Source: Collinsella sp.
Lineage (GTDB): Bacteria > Actinomycetota > Coriobacteriia > Coriobacteriales > Coriobacteriaceae
Length of the DNA: 64,000 nucleotides
Assembly (NCBI GenBank): GCA_019425015.1
Contig: JAHYYJ010000002.1
Location: 1-64,000, forward strand
Direction: 5' to 3'
The translations under genes were made by a program, and so were the position numbers. Shown here piece after piece: positions 52,874-61,277 of the stretch; within the stretch, counting starts at the first letter, position 1, and the number at the start of each line of letters is the position of its first letter. The notes under the pieces are model-generated. The model searched no databases. It was not told the DNA's origin and was given only the letters and a program-made list of their open reading frames with translations.

Positions 52874-52885
52874 GGTGATTCCCTT

Positions 52886-53365
52886 CTACACGCCGGCGGC
52901 GATGCCGGTGCGGTCGTGGATGGCGCCATGCGGGCAAACGACGGCGCACATGCCGCACGACAGGCAGTCCGCGCCGTCGATATGGGCACAGTTGTCCTCG
53001 ATGCGGATAGCGCCGGCAGGGCACTTTTTGGCGCACATGCCGCAACCGATGCAGCTCGTGTCGCAGACCTTGCGCGCAATGGCGCCCTTATCGGTGTTGT
53101 TGCAGCGCACCAGAATGTTCTGGTAGCCGGGGACGAAGGCAATCACGCGCTGCGGGCATGCCATGCCGCACAGGCCACAACCCGTGCACCTGGAGCGGTC
53201 CACGCGGGCGATGCCATCAACCAGCGCAATGGCGCCGTGGGGGCAGGCCGTGACGCAGGCGCCACAGCCAATGCAGCCTTCGTTGCAGCGGGCGTCGCCG
53301 CCTGCGGAGGCACAGCCGCTTCCGCAGGCAACGTAGGCCACGTTATGTTGAATGGATTTGGCCAT
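52886..53365 (-). CDS. ygfS: Four-cluster ferredoxin-like protein (YgfS-like)
   Basis: The 159-residue product has four CxxCxxCxxxCP motifs (CIGCGACVTACP, CTGCGLCGMACP, CIGCGMCAKKCP, CLSCGMCAVVCP) and so can carry four 4Fe-4S clusters. It matches the size and layout of YgfS from the E. coli purine cluster. It lies 12 bases before xdhD and 11 bases after ygfK. Its most likely job is to carry electrons between the molybdenum dehydrogenase and YgfK or a central donor. The symbol is by homology and position. Confidence 0.8.
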   Translation of the reverse strand: MAKSIQHNVAYVACGSGCASAGGDARCNEGCIGCGACVTACPHGAIALVDGIARVDRSRCTGCGLCGMACPQRVIAFVPGYQNILVRCNNTDKGAIARKVCDTSCIGCGMCAKKCPAGAIRIEDNCAHIDGADCLSCGMCAVVCPHGAIHDRTGIAAGV

Positions 53366-53376
53366 AAGAGACTCGC

Positions 53377-56376
53377 CTATTTCTTAAGAAGGTACGAATA
53401 GTTGTCGCGCACGGCCCTGATGGTCAGGCGGACGGCCTCGGGAAGACCGGTGTTGACGGCATCGACCGAGACGGTGCGGACCGTGCCGGCGACGCGGACT
53501 TTAAAGTGGTCCTCGTCCACAGCCAGGAAGCCCTCGTTCTCGGAGTTCTCCATGTCCTGCTCGCTCCAGAACAGGGTGAGCTTGTCCTTATAGGGACGAC
53601 CCTCCTGGTAGGGGCAGAACACGGCGCAGTTGCCGCACTCGTTGCACATGCCGTCGACATGTACCACCTGATGCTTGGCCAGGCCCGGCACCTTAATTGC
53701 CACGTTGGCGCGGTTGGGGCACACGTCGCAGCAGACCTCGCACACCGAGCCGCAGCCCAGGCAGCGGGTCTTGGTGCAGTTGCGCTTGTCGCGGCACAGC
53801 GACCCCTTGCGCTCGTAGCAGGTGTCCTCGCGACCGGCCTGCTCGTTGCAGTCGGCGTACTTGTTAAAGTCCACGCCGGCAATGGCACGGGCGACCTCGG
53901 CGGCGTCGGCGATAGCCTCGACCACGGTGGCCGGACCGCGACGGCAGTCACCTGCAGCCCAGACGCCCTCGACGCCGGTGGAGGTGGCGGCAAGGCGGCC
54001 GCGACGGTCGTGCTCGACGCCCGCGGCGTCGTACAGGCTGGCATCGATGCCCTCGCCCACGGCGCAGATCACCGTGGTGGCGGAAAGCTCGACGGTCTCG
54101 CCCGTGGCGACGGGGCTGCGACGGCCGCTTGCATCCGGCTCGCCAAGCTCCATAACGTCGCAGGTCAGCACGGCGCCGTTGAGCGCCTTGGGCGCCAGCA
54201 GCTCGCAGAACTCAACGCCGTCGGCAAGAGCAAGATCGAGCTCTTCCTCGTCGGCGGGCACCTGCTTCTTGGTGCGGCGATACACCAGGCGCACGTTCTT
54301 CACACCAGCAAGGCGCTTGGCCACGCGGGCCGCGTCCATGGCGGTGTTGCCGGCGCCGATGACCACGACGTCCTCGCCCAGCTCGAGCTTCTCGCCCTTC
54401 TTGGCGGCCTCGAGGAACTCCAGCACGTCGAGCTCGGCACTCTCGCCCAGGCCCGCAGAGCCGGGCATCCAGGCACCAGTGGCCACGACTACGTCGGTAA
54501 AGCCCTGGGCCTTGAGCTCGTCAATGGACTCCACGCGGGCGTTGAGCTGCACCTTGGCGCCAAAGGCCAGACAGAGCTCGGCATCGTGGGAGATATCGTC
54601 GCTCGCGATACGGAACTCGGGGATCACGTGACGGACCACGCCGCCGAGAGAGTCGCGGGCCTCGAAGATAGTGACGGGCACGCCGGCGCGCGTCAGGAAG
54701 AACGCCGTCGCCAGACCGGCCGGGCCGCCGCCGATAACGGCAACGTTGCGCTCGGCGTCGTTGGCAATGGCCTGGGCGCGCAGCTTGGGCAGCACGGCGG
54801 CCATGGCCTCGCGGGCGGCCTTGAGCTTGCTAGCGCGAATCTGGGCGCCCTCGGGCTCGTAGAACGCACGCTCGCAGGCACGGCCGCAGGGATGCGGGCA
54901 GATGGTGCCGGTAATGAACGGCAGGGCGTTGCGCTCGATGATGATGTTGAGCGCGTCCTCGAAGCGACCCTCGTCAACAGCCGCCAGGTAGGCGGGAATA
55001 TCCTGCTGGATGGGGCAGCTCGTACGGCACGGCGTGGTAAAGCAGTCGGAAAGCGGGCTCTTGCCGGCGACCTTGCGGTCGGGCAGCGGGCGCAGCGGCT
55101 TCTTGTAGAGCGGGTTGGTGAGTGAGTCGGTCTGGATCGCGGTCACGGCCTCGAGAGAGACGCCCGCGAACGGCTTGCCGTCCAGATCGGTAAACTCGCC
55201 GGCCATCTGGCTAAAGCGCTCGTAGCCGCCGGGCTTGAGCACGTCGGTCGCCAGGGTAACGGGCCAAATACCGGCATCATACAGGGCACGGATGTTGTAG
55301 ACCGTGGCACCGCCGGAGTAGCTGATGCGCAGCTTGCCATCGAACTGCTCGGTAATGCGACGAGCGGCCTCGATGGTCAGCGAGAACAGCGAACGGCCCG
55401 ACATGTACATCTCGGTGGAGGGCAGCTCGTTCCTCGTCACGTCGACGGGGAACGTGTTGGTCAGCTTGACGCCAAACTCCAGGCCGCGCTCGGCGCACAG
55501 GGCAATCAGGCGCTCGAACATGGGCACGGCATCGGCCCACTGCAGATCCTCGCGGAAGTGCGTGTCATCGAAGACGATGTAGTCAAAGCCCAGCTCGTTG
55601 AGGCGCTGACGGGCAAACTCATAGCCCAGCAGCGTGGGGTTGCACTTGATGTAGGTATTGAGGCCCTTCTCGGTGATGAGGTAGGTCGCGATGCGCTCGA
55701 TCTCCGCCGGCGGGCAGCCGTGCAGGGTAGACTCGGTGATGGAGTTGGAGACGCGCGCCGGGATGGACTCGACAAACGCAGCGTCGACATGCTCAAACTT
55801 GTCCAGGTTAGCGAGCGCCCACGTGCGGCACTCGTCCCAAACCTCGGAGCCGCTGGCGTCCTTCATGCCCTCGATGTAGGCGTCGACCTTGGGGCTCTTG
55901 ATGCCCTCGAGGTCATAGCCCACCGACATGTTGAAGACAAAGCCGTCCGGGCTGCCCAGGCCGTATTCGCGGGCAATCAGGTGGCAGGCAAACCATGCCT
56001 TCACGTACTCGGCAAAGGCCTGCGGAACCTCGAGCTCGGTCGACCACTCGCAGTTGTAGCACTCGTCCTGCGCCACGATGCAGGGCTTGTTGACGCACTT
56101 GGAGAGCTCCTCGCCGTCCATAACCTGGACGGTCTTGAGCTCAAAGAAGCGGGAACCAGCCACATAGGATGCCACGATGTTCTGGGCAAGCTGCGTATTG
56201 GGACCGGCGGCCGGGCCAAACGGAGTCTCGATGCGCTCGTCAAAAATGGGAAGCGCACCCTCCTGGTTGGTCGTGACCATCTTGCGCACGCCAAAGATGG
56301 CGTCCTGGGTCTTGTGCTCCTCGATGATCCAGTTCATCAGCTGCGAAAACGGGATCGGCCTCATGATGTCGCTCAT
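53377..56376 (-). CDS. ygfK: YgfK flavin/Fe-S oxidoreductase
   Basis: YgfK is a multidomain oxidoreductase annotated as a putative selenate reductase and now linked to anaerobic uric acid breakdown. The 999-residue product has a dihydroorotate dehydrogenase-like N-terminal barrel (PFGPAAGPNTQLAQN, SYSGGATVYNI), a GltD-like middle with two nucleotide sites (VAVIGGGPAGLATAF at about 542, VVVIGAGNTAMDAARV at about 672), and cysteine clusters at the end (CLGCGSVCEVCCDVCP about 870, CNECGNCAVFCP about 909). GAGGAG precedes the ATG at 56376; 41 upstream codons lack a site. It probably uses NAD(P)H or ferredoxin electrons to reduce a purine intermediate. Confidence 0.9.
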   Translation of the reverse strand: MSDIMRPIPFSQLMNWIIEEHKTQDAIFGVRKMVTTNQEGALPIFDERIETPFGPAAGPNTQLAQNIVASYVAGSRFFELKTVQVMDGEELSKCVNKPCIVAQDECYNCEWSTELEVPQAFAEYVKAWFACHLIAREYGLGSPDGFVFNMSVGYDLEGIKSPKVDAYIEGMKDASGSEVWDECRTWALANLDKFEHVDAAFVESIPARVSNSITESTLHGCPPAEIERIATYLITEKGLNTYIKCNPTLLGYEFARQRLNELGFDYIVFDDTHFREDLQWADAVPMFERLIALCAERGLEFGVKLTNTFPVDVTRNELPSTEMYMSGRSLFSLTIEAARRITEQFDGKLRISYSGGATVYNIRALYDAGIWPVTLATDVLKPGGYERFSQMAGEFTDLDGKPFAGVSLEAVTAIQTDSLTNPLYKKPLRPLPDRKVAGKSPLSDCFTTPCRTSCPIQQDIPAYLAAVDEGRFEDALNIIIERNALPFITGTICPHPCGRACERAFYEPEGAQIRASKLKAAREAMAAVLPKLRAQAIANDAERNVAVIGGGPAGLATAFFLTRAGVPVTIFEARDSLGGVVRHVIPEFRIASDDISHDAELCLAFGAKVQLNARVESIDELKAQGFTDVVVATGAWMPGSAGLGESAELDVLEFLEAAKKGEKLELGEDVVVIGAGNTAMDAARVAKRLAGVKNVRLVYRRTKKQVPADEEELDLALADGVEFCELLAPKALNGAVLTCDVMELGEPDASGRRSPVATGETVELSATTVICAVGEGIDASLYDAAGVEHDRRGRLAATSTGVEGVWAAGDCRRGPATVVEAIADAAEVARAIAGVDFNKYADCNEQAGREDTCYERKGSLCRDKRNCTKTRCLGCGSVCEVCCDVCPNRANVAIKVPGLAKHQVVHVDGMCNECGNCAVFCPYQEGRPYKDKLTLFWSEQDMENSENEGFLAVDEDHFKVRVAGTVRTVSVDAVNTGLPEAVRLTIRAVRDNYSYLLKK

Positions 56377-56443
56377 AGTGAGCTCCTCTCTGTAACGCCC
56401 GGCGAGACCGCGCGGCGGGCGCAAATACGGTGTAGCGCTAGCA

Positions 56444-56508
56444 CAGCGCCGGCGACCCCGCGGAGGTCGCCTATACGCGCGTCGGATGCGGCGAAACATC
56501 CGACGCGC
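56444..56508. other. Hairpins between ssnA and ygfK
   Basis: A perfect 12-bp stem (56477-56488 with 56497-56508, 8-base loop) and a GGCGACC/GGTCGCC stem sit in the 148-bp gap between ssnA and ygfK. No T-run follows, so they may shape mRNA stability or partial termination within the operon. Confidence 0.5.
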
Positions 56509-56524
56509 GCGAATCTACTTGTAA

Positions 56525-57880
56525 TTAGTAGGTGCGATCGTTGAGCGTGCTCCAGAGCTTCTTGGACTCGGCCATGGTCCACGCGTTGATCTTGTCCTCA
56601 TCAATGCCAACGAACTCGCGATCCTTGTACAGGACGCGGCCGTTGATGATGGTAGTGCGGCAGTTTTTGCCCATCATGCCAAAGAGCATGTGGCCGTCGA
56701 TATTCTCCTCGCTCAGCGGCGTAAAGGGCTTGTAGTCCATGACGATGACGTCGGCGGCAGCGCCGGCCTCGAGCACGCCGAGCTTGCGATCGAAGTACTT
56801 GCTCGCCATCTTGGCGTTGTTCTCGAACAGCATGGTCATGGCCTCGCACCAGCCCACGTTGGGCATGGCGGCGTTGTGGCGCTGAATGATCAGGAAGACC
56901 TTGAGGCTCTCGAGCATATCGTGGGTGTAGGCGTCGGTGCCCATGCACACGGGGATGCCGCGGCGGAAGAACTCGAGCACGGGAGCGCAGCCCACGGCGT
57001 TGCCCATATTGGATTCGGGGTTGTTGACCAGCCAGGTGCCGGACTCCTTGACGATATCCATCTCGGCGGGCGTCACGTGGATGCAGTGGCCGAGCATGGT
57101 GTCGGGACCCAGCAGGTTGTGCTGCAGCAGGCGCTCGACGGGGCTGATGCCACCGCGGTTGAGGCGGGAGTCCCACACGTCGTTCATGCCCTCGCACACA
57201 TGGATGTGGAAGCCGGTCAGGCCGTTGTTGGCCTCGGCCATCTTATCCATGGTCTCGTCCGACAGCGTAAAGGTGGCGTGACCGCCAAACATGGCGGCGA
57301 TCATGTGGTTGTCGTTATCGCGACGCTCCTTGGCGGCCCACTGGGCAAACTCGGCGTTCTCGGCAATGGCCTGGTCGCATTTTTCCTGGCCACGGCGGTC
57401 GGAGACCTCGTAGCACAGGCACGACCGCATGCCCAGCTCCTGAGCGGCGTCCTTAATGGTAAAGAGGCTTCCCGGGATCTCGCAGAAGCTCGCGTGGTGA
57501 TCGAAGATCGTGGTGACGCCATCGCGGATGGAGTCAAGAATCGTGGCATAGGCGCTGGCCTTGGTGCCGTCGAGCGTCAGGTTGTCGTCGATCTTCCACC
57601 ACTGCTGCTCAAGATTCTCCAGGAAGTTGGTGGGGTTGCAGCCCTTAATGGCAAGGCCGCGGGCCAGACCCGAGTAGATGTGGGTGTGGCAGTTGATGAG
57701 TCCGGGCATGATGAGGTTGCCCTGGGCGTCGACGTACTCGGCATCCGGGTACTTGGCCTTGAGCTCGCACTCGGGGCCTACTTCGACGATCGTATCTCCG
57801 TCAATGGCGACCGCGCCGTTGGGAATGAACGGGGTCTGAGCGTTGCGGGTAAAAACGGAACCGTTAGCGACCAGAAGCAT
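56525..57880 (-). CDS. ssnA: SsnA-type aminohydrolase
   Basis: SsnA is an amidohydrolase of the guanine/cytosine deaminase group and one of the seven genes of anaerobic purine degradation. The 451-residue product has the metal motif NCHTHIYSGLARG (His65, His67), HIHVCEG, a LGHCIHVTPAE histidine and the metal aspartate in MGTDAYTHD. GGGAG lies five bases before the ATG at 57880; a start six codons upstream was rejected. It lies between ygfK and the second NCS2 permease, all on the minus strand. It likely deaminates or opens a purine-derived ring; the substrate is inferred. Confidence 0.92.
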   Translation of the reverse strand: MLLVANGSVFTRNAQTPFIPNGAVAIDGDTIVEVGPECELKAKYPDAEYVDAQGNLIMPGLINCHTHIYSGLARGLAIKGCNPTNFLENLEQQWWKIDDNLTLDGTKASAYATILDSIRDGVTTIFDHHASFCEIPGSLFTIKDAAQELGMRSCLCYEVSDRRGQEKCDQAIAENAEFAQWAAKERRDNDNHMIAAMFGGHATFTLSDETMDKMAEANNGLTGFHIHVCEGMNDVWDSRLNRGGISPVERLLQHNLLGPDTMLGHCIHVTPAEMDIVKESGTWLVNNPESNMGNAVGCAPVLEFFRRGIPVCMGTDAYTHDMLESLKVFLIIQRHNAAMPNVGWCEAMTMLFENNAKMASKYFDRKLGVLEAGAAADVIVMDYKPFTPLSEENIDGHMLFGMMGKNCRTTIINGRVLYKDREFVGIDEDKINAWTMAESKKLWSTLNDRTY

Positions 57881-58075
57881 GAATGCTCCCTTCAACATCA
57901 GGGGCGGGGTTTGACACCTCTGACATGGCGGAGTGCGAAGCGCCGGCCTACACCGGAAACGGGCCCTCTCCCGTCAACGCTTCACCAAAGGGACAAACCC
58001 TTTGAAGTGCGGCTTGGCGCCGCATGACGTCGGCGGACGAGGCGATGCGCCCGCCGACGAATAGCACCGAATTGG
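57881..58075. other. Structured gap between permease and ssnA
   Basis: This 195-bp gap holds no gene. It contains GC-rich inverted repeats, among them GTCGGCGG/CCGCCGAC near 58029-58060 and AAAGGG/CCCTTT near 57989-58005. They may control relative expression of the permease and the enzymes. Confidence 0.4.
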
Positions 58076-59470
58076 TTACTTCTTGCTCTCGGGCAAGACC
58101 AGATCCACGGCAGCGTCCTTGGCAGCATCGATGTGCTGAGCCACGACCGGCGTCTGCGGAAGGATCAGGTTAAGGACAATGGCCATAATGGCGGTGGGGG
58201 TTACGGCATTGGAGCCGATGACGGTGGATACCCAGGCGGGCATACCCTCGCCGGCAAGGCAACCGCTGGCCATCCAGATACCCAGGCCAAAGACGACGGA
58301 GGTACCGACGATGGTGGTAGTGCGCTGCGTGAGGCCCTCGCGGGTGAACATGCGCACGCCGTTCATGGTGATGGTGCCAAAGACGCCGACGGTCGCGCCG
58401 CCGATGACGGGCTGCGGGATAGCGGAAAGGACGGCAGAGAGCTGCGGGAACAGACCGGCGATGGCAAAGACGGCCGCGATGATCACAAAGACCCACTTGT
58501 TGACGACCTTGTTGGAGCAGATGATGCCCACGTTCTGGCCAAGGGCGCTGGTGGGAAGACCGCCCAGCAGGCCGCCGACCATAGAGGTGAGGCCCTGGGA
58601 CACGATAGCGCCGGAGAGCTCGCGCTCGGTGGGCATACGGTCGATGGAGCCCAGGCAGGCGGCGGAGACGTCGCCGATAACCTGAATGGCAACCATGGGG
58701 AACACGACGGCGAGGGTAATGCAGACCTCGGGATCAAACTCGAGCGCATAGGGCATGAGCTTGGGAAGGGCGAAGACCTGAGCGGTGGCGACGCTTGAGA
58801 AGTCGATCATGCCAAAGGGGATGGAGACGATCATGCCAACGATCATGCCAAAGAACACGGATCCCAGCTTGAGCGTGCCCTTGCCAAAGTTGGCGAGCGC
58901 AAAGACCACGGCGAAGGTGATAAGAGCGACGCACCAGGCCTGCGGGGTGCCCCACAGCGGCGTGCCCATGCCGCCGGCCATGTACTTGACGGCCGTGGGA
59001 TAGAGAGAGACGCCAATGGAGAAGATGACCGTACCGGTCACGACGGGCGGGAACAGCCACTTAATCTTGCTGTAGGCCAGACCAAAGAGGACCGCGACGG
59101 CACCGCCGACAATCTCGCCGCCCAGCAGTGCACCAAAGCTAAAGCCCGAGGCACCCATAGCCTGCAGGGCCGGCAGGAACGCGAACGAAACGCCCATGAC
59201 GATGGGCAGGCCGCCGCCGATGCGACGGAAGGGAGCGAAGGCCTGAAGGGCCGTATCGATCGCCGAAAGAATGAGCGCGACCTGGATGATGTCGGTGCTC
59301 TGCTGGCTATTAAAGCCGTAGACGCCGGCCATGATGACCGCCGGGGTAATGATGCCGGCAAACGATGCCAGTACGTGCTGAAGGGCACACGGGATCATTT
59401 CCTTAACGGGAGGCATGCCTTCGCGAGTGAACAGGGCTTCAGTGCCGTTCGTAACCGTCTCCTGGGTCAT
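58076..59470 (-). CDS. NCS2 family purine/urate permease
   Basis: This 464-residue polytopic membrane protein is an NCS2 transporter like UacT (YgfU), the E. coli uric acid permease in the same gene context. It has IPCALQHVLASFAG, GQNVGIICSNKVVNKW (QN-x-G motif) and QPVIGGATVGVFGTITMNG. The ATG at 59470 was chosen over 29 upstream codons; the site before it is GGTGG, moderate. It is the first gene of block B and divergent from the second regulator. The permease at 18674 is a clear paralog. Urate is the likely substrate, but xanthine is possible. Confidence 0.88.
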   Translation of the reverse strand: MTQETVTNGTEALFTREGMPPVKEMIPCALQHVLASFAGIITPAVIMAGVYGFNSQQSTDIIQVALILSAIDTALQAFAPFRRIGGGLPIVMGVSFAFLPALQAMGASGFSFGALLGGEIVGGAVAVLFGLAYSKIKWLFPPVVTGTVIFSIGVSLYPTAVKYMAGGMGTPLWGTPQAWCVALITFAVVFALANFGKGTLKLGSVFFGMIVGMIVSIPFGMIDFSSVATAQVFALPKLMPYALEFDPEVCITLAVVFPMVAIQVIGDVSAACLGSIDRMPTERELSGAIVSQGLTSMVGGLLGGLPTSALGQNVGIICSNKVVNKWVFVIIAAVFAIAGLFPQLSAVLSAIPQPVIGGATVGVFGTITMNGVRMFTREGLTQRTTTIVGTSVVFGLGIWMASGCLAGEGMPAWVSTVIGSNAVTPTAIMAIVLNLILPQTPVVAQHIDAAKDAAVDLVLPESKK

Positions 59471-59822
59471 TTGACCACCAATCCTCGAAGTAGTTGTTTT
59501 CGCATCTAACGCTCTATTGTGACGCAGTGCGGGGTTGAGGTTGTGCCTTCGTTGCATATCGTATTAAAGATGATTCTCATTCTCAATAATAATTTTTTGT
59601 TATCAGACTATTCTTAAGCTGAGACAATGCATTTCCGCAGGTCAGGAAAGTGTCCGGTCAAAATAACATCTAACTTTTCTTTTGGTCAACCGTTTACCGC
59701 CAAAATCCTACCGCTCGTCTGTATTACGCAATGTACCTGCGAATATGCGAGTCAATAGACACCGTGTTACCATGAGAAAAAATTGTTATGAACATTTCCG
59801 ATTTCACCCAAAGGAGTTGCCC
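59471..59822. promoter_or_regulatory. Divergent promoter region of block B
   Basis: This AT-rich 352-bp gap separates the permease from its divergent regulator and holds no gene. It contains an inverted pair TTTTGG (59680-59685) and CCAAAA (59700-59705) nearer the regulator, and a Fur-box-like stretch (TGATTCTCATTCTC, from 59571) about 100 bp upstream of the permease. The AACAAA-N3-TTTGTT operators of block A are not present here, so the two regulators may recognise different sites. Confidence 0.5.
59571..59590 (-). promoter_or_regulatory. Fur-box-like sequence
   Basis: On the minus strand TTGAGAATGAGAATCATC resembles Fur boxes built from GATAAT-type hexamers. It lies about 100 bases upstream of the block B permease. 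Iron control of an operon whose enzymes need many Fe-S clusters would make sense, but no Fur gene is in view. Confidence 0.35.
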
Positions 59823-60479
59823 GTGAACGAGACCGTACGCCGCTTTTTGCCGATGGTCGATTTCCTGGAGCAGATACTCGGTAAGAACAGCGAGATCGTG
59901 CTGCACGATTTCTCGGATCCCGACCACGCCATCGTCGATATTCGCAACGGCATTGTGAGCGGCCGTAAGGTCGGCGGTCCCGCCACCGATCTGGCGCTCA
60001 AGATCATGCACGACCCCAAGTATCGCGACCTGCCGTTTATTACGGGCTACGAGGGCCGCGGCGCCGGAGGCAAGACGCTGGAGTCCGCGACGTTCTTTAT
60101 CCGCGAGGATGACGAGATCGTCGGTATGCTCTGCGTCAACACCGACCTCTCGACCGTACGCTCCATAAACGCCATGGCGCAGCAGCTCATGGCGTGCTTC
60201 GACGCAGCGCCGACGCGCACGGAGCCCGCCCCTATCGAGGTCGAAAGCCTTTCGGAGTCCACCCAGGAGCTCATCGACCGCAGCATTGCCGAGTTGCTGA
60301 GCGCGCGCGGGCTGGATGTAGCGTCGCTTGGTCAGAGCGACCGCGTGGACGTCATTCGCCACCTCAACGGCAACGGGGTGTTCATGCTCAAGGGCGCCGT
60401 GGCCTGCGCTGCCACCGCGTTGGGCATCTCGGAGCCCAGCGTGTACCGCTACCTGCAAAAAGTCCGCAAGGAGGGCTAA
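59823..60479 (+). CDS. YheO/DauR-type PAS-HTH transcriptional regulator (block B)
   Basis: The 218-residue product is a paralog of the regulator at 29545. It has the YheO-like PAS domain (EIVLHDFSDPDHAIVDIRNGIVSGRK, FIREDDEIVGMLCVNTD) and the DauR-like HTH (GNGVFMLKGAVACAATALGISEPSVYRYLQKVRK). The GTG start at 59823 is set by AAGGAG six bases upstream; the longer frame lacks a site. It is divergent from block B and ends before a strong terminator. The ligand is unknown. Confidence 0.82.
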   Translation: MNETVRRFLPMVDFLEQILGKNSEIVLHDFSDPDHAIVDIRNGIVSGRKVGGPATDLALKIMHDPKYRDLPFITGYEGRGAGGKTLESATFFIREDDEIVGMLCVNTDLSTVRSINAMAQQLMACFDAAPTRTEPAPIEVESLSESTQELIDRSIAELLSARGLDVASLGQSDRVDVIRHLNGNGVFMLKGAVACAATALGISEPSVYRYLQKVRKEG

Positions 60480-60482
60480 ACG

Positions 60483-60518
60483 TGATCCCTTGGGGACGAA
60501 GGGAAACGGATCATTTTT
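60483..60518 (+). terminator. Terminator-like hairpin after the block B regulator
   Basis: TGATCCCTT pairs with AAGGGA and GGATCA (with an internal bulge) and is followed by five T residues, a few bases after the regulator stop. Confidence 0.5.
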
Positions 60519-60537
60519 GTCGCATCGCTTGACAAAA

Positions 60538-60572
60538 GACCCTGCAGCTCGCACGCGCTGCAGGGTCTTTTT
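60538..60572. terminator. Bidirectional terminator between regulator and ridA
   Basis: A perfect 10-bp stem (60538-60547 with 60558-60567) is followed by TTTTT on the plus strand and by a T-run on the minus strand. It separates the convergent regulator and ridA. Confidence 0.85.
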
Positions 60573-60601
60573 GCATGTCATGTTTAGTTGTTACCAACAC
60601 C

Positions 60602-60979
60602 TTAGAGAGCGGCGACAACCTCGATCTCGACCAGACCGCCAGCCGGAAGGGCGGCAACCTGGAAAGCGCTGCGCGCGGGGAACGGAGCCTCGAACTTGGA
60701 GGCGTAAATCTCGTTCACGGCGGCAAAGTCGGCGATGTCGGCCAGGTAGACCGTGGTCTTGACGACATCGGCAAACGTGGCGCCGGCAGCGGTCAGCAGG
60801 GCCTCGACGTTAGCAAGGGACTGCTTGGCCTGGGCCTCGACGCCCTCGGGCATCTTACCGGTTGCGGGGTCGATGCCCAGCTGGCCGGACAGGAACACCA
60901 TGTTGCCAGTCTGGATACCGGGGGAATACGGGCCGATGGCTGCGGGTGCGTTATCGGAAGACACGACGGTCTTGCTCAT
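60602..60979 (-). CDS. ridA: RidA family enamine/imine deaminase
   Basis: RidA hydrolyses reactive enamines such as 2-aminoacrylate released by PLP enzymes. The 125-residue product has the full family pattern: APAAIGPYSPGIQTGNMVFLSGQLGIDP and PARSAFQVAALPAGGLVEIE, which holds the key arginine. GGAGAAAAAC precedes the ATG at 60979, which was chosen over 51 upstream codons. Since DpaL makes aminoacrylate, RidA next to the purine region is a sensible partner. It may have its own promoter (TTGCAT, 17 bases, TACTAT). Confidence 0.92.
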   Translation of the reverse strand: MSKTVVSSDNAPAAIGPYSPGIQTGNMVFLSGQLGIDPATGKMPEGVEAQAKQSLANVEALLTAAGATFADVVKTTVYLADIADFAAVNEIYASKFEAPFPARSAFQVAALPAGGLVEIEVVAAL

Positions 60980-61066
60980 GTTTTTCTCCTTACAAGTAAA
61001 AGGGAACGGGAGCGCGGCGTTCACACCGGGAGGCACAGTTCGGTCTGAACACCGCGCTTGATTGGG

Positions 61067-61095
61067 ATAGTACTCAAGGTTTCCGCGCGATGCAA
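61067..61095 (-). promoter_or_regulatory. Candidate ridA promoter
   Basis: On the minus strand TTGCAT (61095-61090) and TACTAT (61072-61067) are 17 bases apart, about 90 bases upstream of ridA. Matches are 3 of 6 and 4 of 6 to the vegetative consensus. Confidence 0.35.
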
Positions 61096-61277
61096 GATTA
61101 TTATCACGTTGCGAGAATATTTTATCGTCCAACGGTTTCCCCGGACCGCTGAACGGTTCTCATGTGAAGCAGCCAGTCCAAGCTGCTGAAGACTTTATCC
61201 CGCTTAGAGCACGGGCATCGCCTGCCGCGACGGCACCACTATACTTTTGAGTATCTGAGCATTTTGAAAGGCAGGAT

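Noticed and set aside
50720..53401. 893-residue open frame opposite xdhD and the ferredoxin
   Set aside because: Antisense shadow of two clear genes; composition is Gly/Ala/Val/Leu-rich with no motifs.
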